Source: Halomontanus rarus
Lineage (GTDB): Archaea; Halobacteriota; Halobacteria; Halobacteriales; Natrialbaceae
Assembly: GCF_017357405.1 (NCBI RefSeq)
Contig: NZ_CP071598.1
Span: forward strand, 1-64,000
DNA: 64,000 nucleotides
Direction: 5' to 3'
Numbering within the stretch: position 1 is the first letter of the stretch; each line of letters starts with the position of its first letter. Both the position numbers and the translations under genes were made by a program. Below the pieces are notes generated by a model, which saw nothing but the letters and a program-made list of their open reading frames with translations, had not been told where the DNA came from and did no database searches. This document shows, piece by piece, positions 53,609 to 62,314 of this stretch.

Positions 53609-53969
53609 GCTCGTCGCGGTCGCCGCGGTCGCGCCGCGTCGAAACGTCGAATCCGCGTCGAACCGCCGACTCGGGCGCCGTCGCGCATGCTCGCCTCGGC
53701 GATGAACTCCTCGGCGAGCGCCTCGACCTCGCCGACCTGCACGCGCCAGCGGTTGGCGGAGAGGCCGTCGGTCTCCACGCCGACCGGATCGTTCGCGACG
53801 TTACAGATTCAGGTCAGCCCGTCGCGCTCGATCGCGCGGACGCCGTGGCGAGGCGACGGGGACGCGGACGAGGACGGTTCGAGCCCGGCGAATTCGCTTC
53901 CCGCGGACAGTCTCGACAGAAAAGATTTTGAGCGGCGCCCGAGAGATTCCGCTACCGCAGGACTTGACA
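53609..53969. other. spacer with decayed gene fragment
   Basis: There are 361 bases between GH95 and PL11. The reverse strand carries the chimeric remnant listed at 53680-53853. The last 100 bases hold the PL11 upstream region, with an AT patch (GAAAAGATTTTGAG, about 53919-53932). Confidence 0.6.
53680..53853 (-). pseudogene. decayed chimeric fragment: GH42-like tail joined to ABC-exporter-like tail
   Basis: Reading the reverse strand from 53853 gives RHGVRAIERDGLT, a TGA stop (53814-53816), then ICNVANDPVGVE. This aligns with PTGVRATVRDGVTWICNFTSDEVTVE-like sequence near the end of the GH42 enzyme, the Trp codon TGG having become TGA. In the same frame it continues DGLSANRWRVQVGEVEALAE then EFIAEASMRD, which matches the C-terminal tail of the ABC exporter (DGLYANLWRVQVGEVDALPE, EFIADAAMRD). 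Over 90 bases I count about 12 differences from the exporter's end. It is a dead fragment; its origin by recombination or deletion is inference. Confidence 0.7.
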
Positions 53970-55988
53970 ATGAGTGACAGACACGCGTTCGCGGCTCGAG
54001 TGAGGCGACGTCGGTTCCTCGGCGGCGCCGCGCTCGGAACGGCGCTGCTGGCTGGTTGTACGGGCGGGGACGACGATCCGACTGACTCCGACGAAAGCGA
54101 TCACGACGGCTCGAACGAGGACGATTCCAACGTGAGTGACAACACCGACGAAGACGATAGCGACGAGAATGGCCCGGTTACGGACGACACACCGCCGCGG
54201 CGGATGGAGGCCCTGGATCGCGGCCTCGTGGCGGTCGCGGTCGAGGACGGCGTGCTCGTACGCTGGCGACTGTTCGGCACGGATCCCGACGACGTCGCGT
54301 TCCACCTCTATCGCGACGGCGACCGGGTGACCGACTCGCCGATCGACTCGAGCACGAACTATCTCGATCCCGACGGGACGGTCGACGCCGAGTACTCGGT
54401 TCGCCCCGTCGTCGACGGCGAGGAGGGCGAGCACTCGACCTCGGTCGGGGTCTGGGAGGCGAACCACCTCGAGATTCCGCTCGAGAAGCCGGCGGACACG
54501 ACAAACGCCGACGGCGAGGAGGTGGAGTACCACGCGAACGACGCCGCGGTGGCCGACCTCACCGGCGACGGTCGCTACGACATCGTGCTGAAGTGGTCCC
54601 CGAGCGACGCGAAGGACAACGCTCACGAGGGCCACACGAGCGAGGTTTACCTCGACGGCTACACGCTGGAGGGCGAACAGCTGTGGCGGATCGGTCTCGG
54701 ACCCAATATTCGAGCCGGTGCCCACTATACCCCGTTCCAGGTCTACGACTACGACGGCGACGGCATCGCGGAGGTCGCCGTCCGGACGAGCGACGGGGCG
54801 ACCGACGCCGCCGGCACCGTTCTGGGAGACGCCGAGGCCGACCATGCGAACGCGGAGGGGCGGATCCTCGAGGGGCCGGAGTTCCTGACGGTCTTCGACG
54901 GTGAGACGGGAGAGATGGTGGACTCCGTGGACTTCTCGCCGCCGCGGGGGGACGTCTGCCAGTGGGGCGACTGCTACGGAAACCGCGGCGACCGGTTCCT
55001 CGCGGGAACCGCCTACCTCGACGGCGAGCACCCGAGCCTCGTGATGGCGCGGGGCTACTACGAGAAGACGATGCTGACCGCGTACGACTTTCGGGATGGC
55101 GACCTCGAGGAGCGCTGGACCTTCGACAGCGACGAGGAAGGCGAGGAGTACGCAGGGCAGGGTAATCACCAGCTCTCGGTCGCCGACGTCGACGGCGACG
55201 GGAAGGACGAGATCGTCTACGGCGCGATGGTCGTCGACCACGATGGGACGGGGCTGTACTCGACCGGGTGGAACCACGGCGACGCTCTCCACGTCGGCGA
55301 CTTCGTCCCTGGTCGGGAGGGTCTCGAGGTGTTCCAGCCCCACGAGACGGGGCGCTACGGGGCGACCCTGCGCGACGCCGAGACGGGCGAGGAGCTGTGG
55401 AGCGTGCGCGAAGACGAGGTGGACGTCGGTAGGGGGATGATCGCCGACGTCGATCCCAACTACGAGGGCGCCGAGATGTGGGCCTCCCACGGGGTCGGCT
55501 TCTGGTCGAGTGAGGGTGAGCGGCTCGGGCCGGAACTGCACTCGATCAACTTCGGCATCTGGTGGACCGGCGACCGCCAGCGCGAACTCCTCGACCACGA
55601 CTGGTACGGGAACGAGGGGTACGGCGTCGGCAAGATCGAGAAGTGGGACCCCGACGCCGAGGAACTCGAGACCCTCGTGAGCTTCGAAGGCACCCGCTCG
55701 AACAACTGGACGAAGGGTAACCCGTGTCTCTCCGGTGATCTCCTCGGGGACTGGCGCGAGGAGGTGATCTGGCGCACCGATGACAGTTCGGCGCTGCGGC
55801 TGTACGTGACGACCCACGAGACCGACCTCCGCCTTCCCACGCTGATGCACGATCCGCAGTACCGGATCGCGATGGCCTGGCAGAACGTCGCCTACAACCA
55901 GCCGCCCCACCCGAGTTTCTACCTCGGCGAGGGGATGGACGAACCGCAGGCCCCCGACATCACCCTCGTGGGTGCCGACGAGGGGTAG
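53970..55988 (+). CDS. PL11 rhamnogalacturonan endolyase, Tat lipoprotein
   Basis: A 672-residue exported lyase that cuts the RG-I backbone by beta-elimination at rhamnose-galacturonate bonds. The signal has a twin-arginine motif (VRRRRFLGGAA) and lipobox (LLAGC) at about residue 28, followed by a long Asp/Ser/Asn-rich linker (about 30-80), so it is anchored outside. The N-terminal beta domain (RRMEALDRGLVAVAVEDG) and eight-bladed propeller follow, with calcium motifs DLTGDGRYDIVLKW, DYDGDGIAEVA and DVDGDGKDEIV, and GNHQLSVAD, typical of YesW/YesX. It ends ITLVGADEG. The ATG at 53970 is followed directly by the signal. The 3' end including the stop is duplicated in tandem just downstream. Confidence 0.93.
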   Translation: MSDRHAFAARVRRRRFLGGAALGTALLAGCTGGDDDPTDSDESDHDGSNEDDSNVSDNTDEDDSDENGPVTDDTPPRRMEALDRGLVAVAVEDGVLVRWRLFGTDPDDVAFHLYRDGDRVTDSPIDSSTNYLDPDGTVDAEYSVRPVVDGEEGEHSTSVGVWEANHLEIPLEKPADTTNADGEEVEYHANDAAVADLTGDGRYDIVLKWSPSDAKDNAHEGHTSEVYLDGYTLEGEQLWRIGLGPNIRAGAHYTPFQVYDYDGDGIAEVAVRTSDGATDAAGTVLGDAEADHANAEGRILEGPEFLTVFDGETGEMVDSVDFSPPRGDVCQWGDCYGNRGDRFLAGTAYLDGEHPSLVMARGYYEKTMLTAYDFRDGDLEERWTFDSDEEGEEYAGQGNHQLSVADVDGDGKDEIVYGAMVVDHDGTGLYSTGWNHGDALHVGDFVPGREGLEVFQPHETGRYGATLRDAETGEELWSVREDEVDVGRGMIADVDPNYEGAEMWASHGVGFWSSEGERLGPELHSINFGIWWTGDRQRELLDHDWYGNEGYGVGKIEKWDPDAEELETLVSFEGTRSNNWTKGNPCLSGDLLGDWREEVIWRTDDSSALRLYVTTHETDLRLPTLMHDPQYRIAMAWQNVAYNQPPHPSFYLGEGMDEPQAPDITLVGADEG

Positions 55989-56017
55989 TCACCTTCGTGG
56001 GTGCCGACGAGGAGTAG
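55960..56017. repeat. 29-base tandem duplication spanning the PL11 stop codon
   Basis: Bases 55960-55988 and 55989-56017 are near-identical (two differences) and both end in an AGTAG or GGTAG stop. The second copy lies outside the reading frame, so the duplication left the protein unchanged. Confidence 0.85.
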
Positions 56018-56160
56018 TGCCCCCGTCGCGTGTTCTGATCGGGGCTCTACGGGCGGGTTCACGTACGCTCGACTGCTGATTCGTAGTTGTTGGGTGAGCC
56101 CTCTCGTTTCCCTCGAGATACTGCGACGCTCGGCGACTCCCGTCTCGATGGTATCGCGCG

Positions 56161-56168
56161 CAAAAAAA
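56161..56168 (-). terminator. T-run terminator after beta-helix protein 3
   Basis: A run of seven As on the forward strand (Ts with the gene) lies about 27 bases after the reverse-strand stop at 56195, a plausible archaeal U-tract terminator. Confidence 0.55.
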
Positions 56169-56194
56169 CGCCGTGTCGATCCGCAACCGGGTCG

Positions 56195-58495
56195 CTACTC
56201 GAGGATCTGAATCTCGTCGAGCAGCCCCGAGCCGCGAGTGCCGACGCCGCCGCCGGTGACGTTCGAATCGAGGCCGGTGAACGTGTGTTGTGCCATCTCG
56301 TTCCCGTCGGGGTCGTTGAGTCCGACGGTCATCTCGGTGCCGTCGGCGGCCCAGTCGACGACGATCTCGTAGAACGCGTTCGCGTCGATCGCGCCCTGCG
56401 TGTCTCCGACGAGCTTTTGGCCGGTGTGGAAGTTGTAGACCTGAAACCGGAAGTCGTCTTCTCCCTCCCTGTATAGTCGAGCGAAGTAGTAGTTGTCCAG
56501 GTCCCACGCGCCCCACGCGAACCCGGCGTTTCCGGTTTCGGTCGATTGAACCCCGACTTTGGCCGAGAACGAGGTGCCGGCTGCCGGGTACCGATCCAGG
56601 CCGTCGAACGACATGATCGTCTGGCCCTCGGGTCCGTCGACGGTAGATTTGAGGCTGTAGTCTCCGTGGGCGACCGGTGCCGCGTCGGTCACCTCGTAGG
56701 AGTCGGTGGCGCCCTCGTAGGAGCCGTCGAGTTCACCGGACTCGAACGAGTCGACGATGCCGGGGCTCGTGTCGTGGTCGAACTCCGGTACGTCGTCCCC
56801 GTCCTCACCGTCGTCCGCGCTCGACTCGCGACCGATGAGCGCCTGGGGCTGGTCGACGATGTAGTCGAGCTCGAGGTCCTCGCCGGGATCGGTTCCCCAC
56901 TCGAGGACGAGGTCCCACCCTTCGCCGCTGTACTCGAAGCTGTGCTCGTAGGAGAAGGCGGCGTCCGGCGTCTCGACCACGTTCGAACGCAACTCGAGGG
57001 CCGCGCCGCCGTCCGCCACGTCTTCGACGCGCGCGGCAGGGTCGGCCCCGGACTCGAGCGTGACCGTTCCCGAGGCGAGCCCATCGCCAACGTTGTCGCG
57101 GACGACGACGTCCGCGGGCTCGAGGTTGAGGCCCCCGTCCACGCCGCTGTCGCGGACGTCGTTGTTGACCACGCGAACGTTGCTCGTGTCCGGACCGTCG
57201 CGCGGACCTTCGGTCACGCTGATGCCGTATGGCATCTCGGGTTCCTCCCGCTCGTCGACGATCCGCAGGTTCGAGACGGAGACTCCCTCGGCGGGCCGGT
57301 GCTGGTCCGACGACCGGGAGTCGATCCGAACGCCTTCTGCGCCGGTGTTCTTGACGACGCCCCCGTTGATCGAGATGTTCTCGCCGTCCTGGATCAGGAT
57401 GCCGTGGGAGGTGGTGCCGTCGATGTTGACGCTGTTTACCGTCGCGTTCGACGAGTCGGAGACGGTGAACACGCCGCGGGCGCAGTTGCGGGCGACGACC
57501 TGCCCGCAGGTGACGTCAGAACAGCCGTTCGCCAGGCGGAACGCGGCGTAGCCGCCGCCGACGTCGACGTCCGTGCCGACGACCTCCCCGACGGTGGCGT
57601 CGCTGGTGTCGTTGAGCAACACGCCGCAGCCGGACGCGACTCCGTTGGCGACGACCTGCCCGATCTGGATGCGGTCGACCGAGTACGTCTCGAAGGCGTG
57701 GCCGGCCGTGTTCTCGAAGTAAGCGGTGCCGACCTGGATGTCCGTACAGCGGACCGCGTCGTCGCCCCGACCGTCGGCGAACCCGTCGATGCGGACGCCC
57801 CCGCCAATCCCGTCGATGTAGCTCTCCTCCGGCATCCGGACGTCGACGTGCCCGAGCGTGACGTTCCAGACGTTTCGGAACCAGAACGCCGAGCGCGGGT
57901 TCCCGACGATCTGTACCCGCGGAATCTCGATCTCCTCGGCGTTGAGCGCGCGAAGCGGTCTGATCAGCGCCTCGCCTTCGTCCTCGACGTAGATCGTCCC
58001 CCGGAAGTCGAGGACGGTGTAACTGGGAATGTCGATCGCCAACACGTCGCCGTCCCACTCGTGGGGGCCCATCGTCCCCGAGCAGGCGACGACGACCCGC
58101 TCCTTCTCGGTCCGCCCGTCGGTGAGCCCGTCCAGGGCGGCCTGTACGGCGTCGGTGAACTCGTCGCCGCTGTACAGCGTCTCCTCCCGGTCGTCCGCGT
58201 GATACGTGCCGTCCTCGTCCTGCCAGACGACCGCGTCGGCGTCTCGAGCGCTCGTGTGGACGTGGTCGACGTCGAGGGCGTGCACATTCGACAGGTCGTG
58301 GCCCTGTGCGTCGACGTGCTGGTTCCACTTCCGTGTCGACGAATCTCGGGTCTCGTCGTGGTCGGCACTCGCAGAACCCGTCATCGCGGCACCGACGCTT
58401 CCGACGCCGAGTAACGCCAACGCCGTTCGTCGGGTCAGTGTGAGTCCGTCGGACGAACCGTCCGCTCCGCTGTCTGGCAAGCTATGGGGTGCCAT
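56195..58495 (-). CDS. Tat-exported right-handed beta-helix protein with concanavalin-like tail (3)
   Basis: A 766-residue exported protein. The Tat signal is LTRRTALALLGVGSVGAA (about 20-37). The segment WNQHVDAQGHDLSN and VWQDEDGTYHADDREET and the following beta-helix (about 150-450) match protein 2 closely: HEWDGDVLAIDIPSYTVLD, GNPRSAFWFRNVWNVTLG, HAFETYSVDRIQIG, GCGVLLNDTSDATVG, IDSRSSDQH. A beta-sandwich (about 455-560, DYIVDQPQALIG) comes next, and then, in place of a lectin trefoil, a laminin G/concanavalin-like domain (about 590-766, SFESGELDGSYEG ... GLDRYPAAGTSFSAKVG). The different tail suggests another glycan target. The enzyme activity is unknown. Confidence 0.8.
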   Translation of the reverse strand: MAPHSLPDSGADGSSDGLTLTRRTALALLGVGSVGAAMTGSASADHDETRDSSTRKWNQHVDAQGHDLSNVHALDVDHVHTSARDADAVVWQDEDGTYHADDREETLYSGDEFTDAVQAALDGLTDGRTEKERVVVACSGTMGPHEWDGDVLAIDIPSYTVLDFRGTIYVEDEGEALIRPLRALNAEEIEIPRVQIVGNPRSAFWFRNVWNVTLGHVDVRMPEESYIDGIGGGVRIDGFADGRGDDAVRCTDIQVGTAYFENTAGHAFETYSVDRIQIGQVVANGVASGCGVLLNDTSDATVGEVVGTDVDVGGGYAAFRLANGCSDVTCGQVVARNCARGVFTVSDSSNATVNSVNIDGTTSHGILIQDGENISINGGVVKNTGAEGVRIDSRSSDQHRPAEGVSVSNLRIVDEREEPEMPYGISVTEGPRDGPDTSNVRVVNNDVRDSGVDGGLNLEPADVVVRDNVGDGLASGTVTLESGADPAARVEDVADGGAALELRSNVVETPDAAFSYEHSFEYSGEGWDLVLEWGTDPGEDLELDYIVDQPQALIGRESSADDGEDGDDVPEFDHDTSPGIVDSFESGELDGSYEGATDSYEVTDAAPVAHGDYSLKSTVDGPEGQTIMSFDGLDRYPAAGTSFSAKVGVQSTETGNAGFAWGAWDLDNYYFARLYREGEDDFRFQVYNFHTGQKLVGDTQGAIDANAFYEIVVDWAADGTEMTVGLNDPDGNEMAQHTFTGLDSNVTGGGVGTRGSGLLDEIQILE

Positions 58496-58618
58496 ACCGC
58501 GACAATCAATAACCCACATAATAATTCTATCGAAATGTACGTTCTCGGATCGGTGACTGTCCTCGAACGAATCGGTCCGCGAGGTGAGTCGAGACGAACC
58601 GAGCGAACGAGCGGCCGT

Positions 58619-59680
58619 TCAGCGTTCGCGTTCGGCCAGCGGCACGCAGATGCTGTACGTGTCCGCGGGCCACGGCGGATGGGCCGGCAGGTCGGCAGCG
58701 TGTTCGACCGACGCCAGTTCCTCCTCGCGGTACTCGAGGATCGCGAAGAACAGGTGGGTCGCGACGCCGTCCTCGACGAGCACCTGCGCGCGCTCTAAGT
58801 TGGCGAACGTCCGCTCGCTCCCGTCGTCGTACGCGAGGACGAGTTCGCGGTCGCCGGTCGTTCGGTGGGGGTAGGCTTCGGGCGGGTCGCTGACGGTCCA
58901 CTCGACGCCGTCGGCGGAGGTCGCGTGAAAGCCCGCGTAGCTGTCGACGTATCCGTCGTGACTCGCGTGGTGGTGGGCCATGTCCTTGACGACGGCGTGG
59001 TAGCGCTCGTCCTCGCCCGACCACCAGACCGCGTGGTCTTCGAGCGGGCGGAGCACGTTCTTCTCGACGAGGCGGTAGTCGTCGAAGGCCGACCAGTGGT
59101 CGGCCTCGTAGACGCTCATCTCGAAGTTGCCGTCGCGGACGAACACCTTCGCACTACCGTCCTCCCGAACGACCGGCACCGCGTTCGTCTCGTCGGGGAT
59201 GACGATTCCGTGCTTTTCCCAGGGGCCCGTCGGCGAGGGAGCGCTCGCGAGACCGACCGAACAGCCGGTCCGTTCCGCGCTGTAGGGCCCCTCAGGGCTC
59301 GGACGCGGACCGTCGTATGCACACCCGTAGTAGTACAACAGGTAGGTGACCTCGCTGTCTTCCTCGACGCGAACGACCGACGGATTGTGGGACATCCGGT
59401 CCCAGTCGCCCTCCTCGCCGGGCGGAACGACGACTTCCGCGAACTCGTAGGGTCCTTCAGGCGTCGGCGAGGTAGCGCGCACGATGTGGGAGTTCGTGGT
59501 CCACCCCGGCGAGAACGGCACGTCCTTGGACCACCGCGAGGAGAACATGTGGTACTCGTCCTCGCCCTCGCCCGCGACGACCGACGAGCCCCAGATCCAG
59601 TAGTCGTCCATCGCGAACCCGCCGTCGGTCGGCGCCGGTTTCAACCGGCCGGCGAAGGACTGGCCCTCGTCGGACGCCAT
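58619..59680 (-). CDS. five-bladed propeller glycosidase-like protein
   Basis: A 353-residue cytoplasmic protein whose blade motifs resemble GH43/GH32-type families: DDYWIWGSSVVAGEGEDEYH, FSSRWSKDVPFSPGWTTNS, RATSPTPEGPYEF, DRMSHNPSVVRVEEDSEVTY and VVREDGSAKVFVRDGNFEMS. Conserved acidic residues occur in each of the first blades, but I cannot place it in a numbered family. Its start ATG at 59680 follows directly on the TAG stop of PL22 copy 2 (TAGATG), so the two are translationally coupled and probably act on the same oligomer, perhaps on a substituted galacturonate. Confidence 0.72.
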   Translation of the reverse strand: MASDEGQSFAGRLKPAPTDGGFAMDDYWIWGSSVVAGEGEDEYHMFSSRWSKDVPFSPGWTTNSHIVRATSPTPEGPYEFAEVVVPPGEEGDWDRMSHNPSVVRVEEDSEVTYLLYYYGCAYDGPRPSPEGPYSAERTGCSVGLASAPSPTGPWEKHGIVIPDETNAVPVVREDGSAKVFVRDGNFEMSVYEADHWSAFDDYRLVEKNVLRPLEDHAVWWSGEDERYHAVVKDMAHHHASHDGYVDSYAGFHATSADGVEWTVSDPPEAYPHRTTGDRELVLAYDDGSERTFANLERAQVLVEDGVATHLFFAILEYREEELASVEHAADLPAHPPWPADTYSICVPLAERER

Positions 59681-60892
59681 CTACTCCCACCCCTCGCTCT
59701 CGTACTCGGGGAGGTCCTCGAAGTCCGGCACCTCGACGAGGTAGAGGTTGCTCGAGCCGTCGTACCGGTCCGAGTCGAACAGGACCCGGGAGCCGTCGGG
59801 GCTGAACCGCGAGTGAGGGTGCGGACTCTCGGGCTTCCAGTCGACGGTCGCGAGACTGTGGGGCCCCTCGTAGGACTCGCTCTCCTCGTCCCACCGGTAG
59901 AGCAGGTTGTACGGCACGCCGGTGAAGGAGCCGTCACAGACGAGCAACTCGGGCGAGTTGGCGTGAGTGTGAGTCAGCGCGTACACCTCGTCGGGGAGGT
60001 CGGTCTCGCGGTGGTCGGTGTCGTCGTAGCGAGCGCTCCCGATGAACGGCTCGGGGTCGTCGACCCGGTCGCGGCCCTGGGGATCGCGCAGCGACCCGTG
60101 GTAGCCGATCCGCTCGCCGTCGGCCATCCAGTACTCGTGGCCGACGCCGCCCTCTTCGGGGACCTCGCGGATCTTCCAGGTCTCGCCGGTCGCCGCGTCG
60201 GCGACCCAGATCCGGTGGTCGACGCCGTCCCACGGCCCCTCCTGACAGAAGATGAAGATCTCGGGGTCCGTCGGGGAGGCGTTGACGTGGCTGCTCGCCC
60301 ACCGCTCTTCTTCGTGGATCAACTCCGGCTCACGCTCGCCGCCGCTCCCGTCGGTCGGCACGGCGAAGATCTGGACGTGGGGCTCGGCCGCCATCATCTC
60401 GTCCATCCACTGGTCCTCACCGGGCAGGTCGACGTCCTCGGTGATCGCCGCGTAGACGACGCTCCCGTCGGCGTTGACGTCCATCGAACCGCGGTCGTAC
60501 CCTCCCGGGGCCTCGTAGATGACGTCGGTCACCCGAAGCCGATCGAGGTCGAAGCGGACGAGCCGGCCGTCGACCCAGAAGTACGCGTCCGCCGTCTCGT
60601 GGTGAATCGAGGTCCCGCCCTCGAACCCCTCGAGGTCGGTCACCTGCGTGATCAGCCCCGACTCGAGATCGATCGAGAAGAGCTGTCGGCTGCCGCCGCG
60701 GTTCGACCGGAACAGGAGTCGCCGCCCGTCGTCGTACCAGCCGTCCTCGGTGAAGTACAGGTGGTAGTCGTCCTCGCCGGGATAGCTCGTCAGCCGGGTG
60801 ATGCGGGCGCCGGTGTTCGGATCGTCGTACTCTTCCCACTCGGCGGGCCAGTTGCGGCCCGCTTTCGGCCCCTGCGGTATCGTATCTGTCAT
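59681..60892 (-). CDS. oligogalacturonate lyase (PL22), copy 2
   Basis: A 403-residue PL22 propeller lyase. It starts MTDTIPQGPKAGRNWPAEWE and shares the length and most motifs with copy 1: GLITQVTDLEGFEGGTS, GGVGHEYWMADGERIGYHG, LTHTHANSPELLVCDG and ESPHPHSRFSPDGSRVLFD. Metal-ligand His residues are present, though the first motif reads HEYW instead of HQHW. The cytoplasmic product would again be 5-keto-4-deoxyuronate. It is the first gene of a coupled pair with the propeller protein at 58619-59680. The divergence suggests a different chain length or a substituted substrate. Confidence 0.88.
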   Translation of the reverse strand: MTDTIPQGPKAGRNWPAEWEEYDDPNTGARITRLTSYPGEDDYHLYFTEDGWYDDGRRLLFRSNRGGSRQLFSIDLESGLITQVTDLEGFEGGTSIHHETADAYFWVDGRLVRFDLDRLRVTDVIYEAPGGYDRGSMDVNADGSVVYAAITEDVDLPGEDQWMDEMMAAEPHVQIFAVPTDGSGGEREPELIHEEERWASSHVNASPTDPEIFIFCQEGPWDGVDHRIWVADAATGETWKIREVPEEGGVGHEYWMADGERIGYHGSLRDPQGRDRVDDPEPFIGSARYDDTDHRETDLPDEVYALTHTHANSPELLVCDGSFTGVPYNLLYRWDEESESYEGPHSLATVDWKPESPHPHSRFSPDGSRVLFDSDRYDGSSNLYLVEVPDFEDLPEYESEGWE

Positions 60893-61187
60893 TGACGTTG
60901 TGGATGGTTCCTCGCCATCCGGATAGTTAACCTCTCGTGTCCCGGCGAGGTGATCGGTGGTCTGTGTCGTGACCCTCGAGCGCTTTCACGCCGAATTTCT
61001 GCCGGTGGATGTTCTCCGACGAGGGTCCGCCGATCCGGGTCACGCGCCCGGTGTGGCGGAGGTCGACACCGATCGGAGTCGAGAAACCACCTCGCGGCAT
61101 CTCGTGCTCGCTTTTGGGGGAGGCGGAGAGTACGTCACCACCGAAAACCGTTTCCGATCCCCCCGCGAGCCTTCGCGGAGAGAGCCG

Positions 61188-62138
61188 ATGTCAGACGACC
61201 CCACTCCCCATCCGGACGTCCGCGAACTGCTCGACGAACTCGAGGCCGGGCCGGTGCCGCCGCTCGGGACCCTCTCCGTCGAGGGTGCGCGGGCGCTCCA
61301 CCGCGATCTGTTCGCCGCGCCGGACGAACCCGAACCCGTCGGCGAGGTTCGCGACCTCGCGATTCCGGGCCCCGCCGGAGACGTTCCGATCCAGGTGTAC
61401 GCTCCCGACGGCGAGGGACCGTTTCCGGTTCTGGTCTACGTTCACGGTGGCGGCTGGGTCCTCGGCGACATCCCGACCACCGATCCCGCCTACCGGGCGC
61501 TGACGAACGCCGCCGACTGCGCGGTCGTCGCCGTCGAGTACCGCCGCGCTCCGGAGCATCCGTTTCCCGCGCCGCTCGAGGACTGTTACGCCGCCCTCCG
61601 GTGGACGGCCGAGCACGCCGCCGATATCGGCTGCGACCCCGATCGGATCGCGATCGGCGGGGACAGCGCGGGCGGCACCCTCGCCGCCGCGGCCGCGCAG
61701 GTGGCTCGCGACCGCGACGGCCCGTCGCTCGCCCACCAGCTGTTGATCTACCCCGCGACGGACCGGTCGTTCGACACCGACGCTTACGAGGAGAACGCCG
61801 AGGGCTACTTCCTGACCCGCGAGGACATGCGGTGGTTCTGGGACCGGTACCTCGAGAGCGATCTCGACGCTCAGAACCCCTACGCGTCGCCGTTGCGGGC
61901 CCGCGAGTTCGCCGACCTTCCGCCGGCGACGGTCATCACGGCCGGGTTCGACCCGCTGCGAGACGACGGCGTCGCGTACGCCGACCGCCTCGAAGCGGCC
62001 GGCGTCGACGTCGCACACCGCCACTACGAGCGGATGATCCACGGGTTCGCGACCATGCTCGTCGATCCGGACCTCCCGCAGGCGAGGGAGGCTATCGCGG
62101 ACGCCGGCGCGGACCTGCGCGCCTCGTTCGAGCGGTAG
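61188..62138 (+). CDS. alpha/beta-hydrolase of the HSL esterase family
   Basis: A 316-residue carboxylesterase-type enzyme. The oxyanion motif is HGGGWVLGD (near residue 87), the nucleophile serine is in GGDSAGGTLAA (near 160), the acid in FDPLRDDG (near 262) and the His in MIHGFATM (near 292). The N-terminal part (PDVRELLDELEAGPVPPLGT) is the usual cap. It may deacetylate or hydrolyse small esters from the locus substrates; neighbouring lyases suggest but do not prove this. Cytoplasmic. The ATG at 61188 has a purine-rich GGAGAGAG stretch just before it. Open frame extends upstream but without coding character. Confidence 0.88.
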   Translation: MSDDPTPHPDVRELLDELEAGPVPPLGTLSVEGARALHRDLFAAPDEPEPVGEVRDLAIPGPAGDVPIQVYAPDGEGPFPVLVYVHGGGWVLGDIPTTDPAYRALTNAADCAVVAVEYRRAPEHPFPAPLEDCYAALRWTAEHAADIGCDPDRIAIGGDSAGGTLAAAAAQVARDRDGPSLAHQLLIYPATDRSFDTDAYEENAEGYFLTREDMRWFWDRYLESDLDAQNPYASPLRAREFADLPPATVITAGFDPLRDDGVAYADRLEAAGVDVAHRHYERMIHGFATMLVDPDLPQAREAIADAGADLRASFER

Positions 62139-62314
62139 GTCGCTCGAGAAGGCCTTCGACGGCCCGTCCCGGACGAGATAGGATCGTTCCTCGACCGATG
62201 TGCCCTCTCACCGAAACGCGGCCGAGCCCCGGTTGCGCCGGTGATCGGCGGTACTCGGCGGGCGACACCCGCGATCGGTTGCGCCGTCAGGTGATCGGAA
62301 CCGACGTTTGACGG

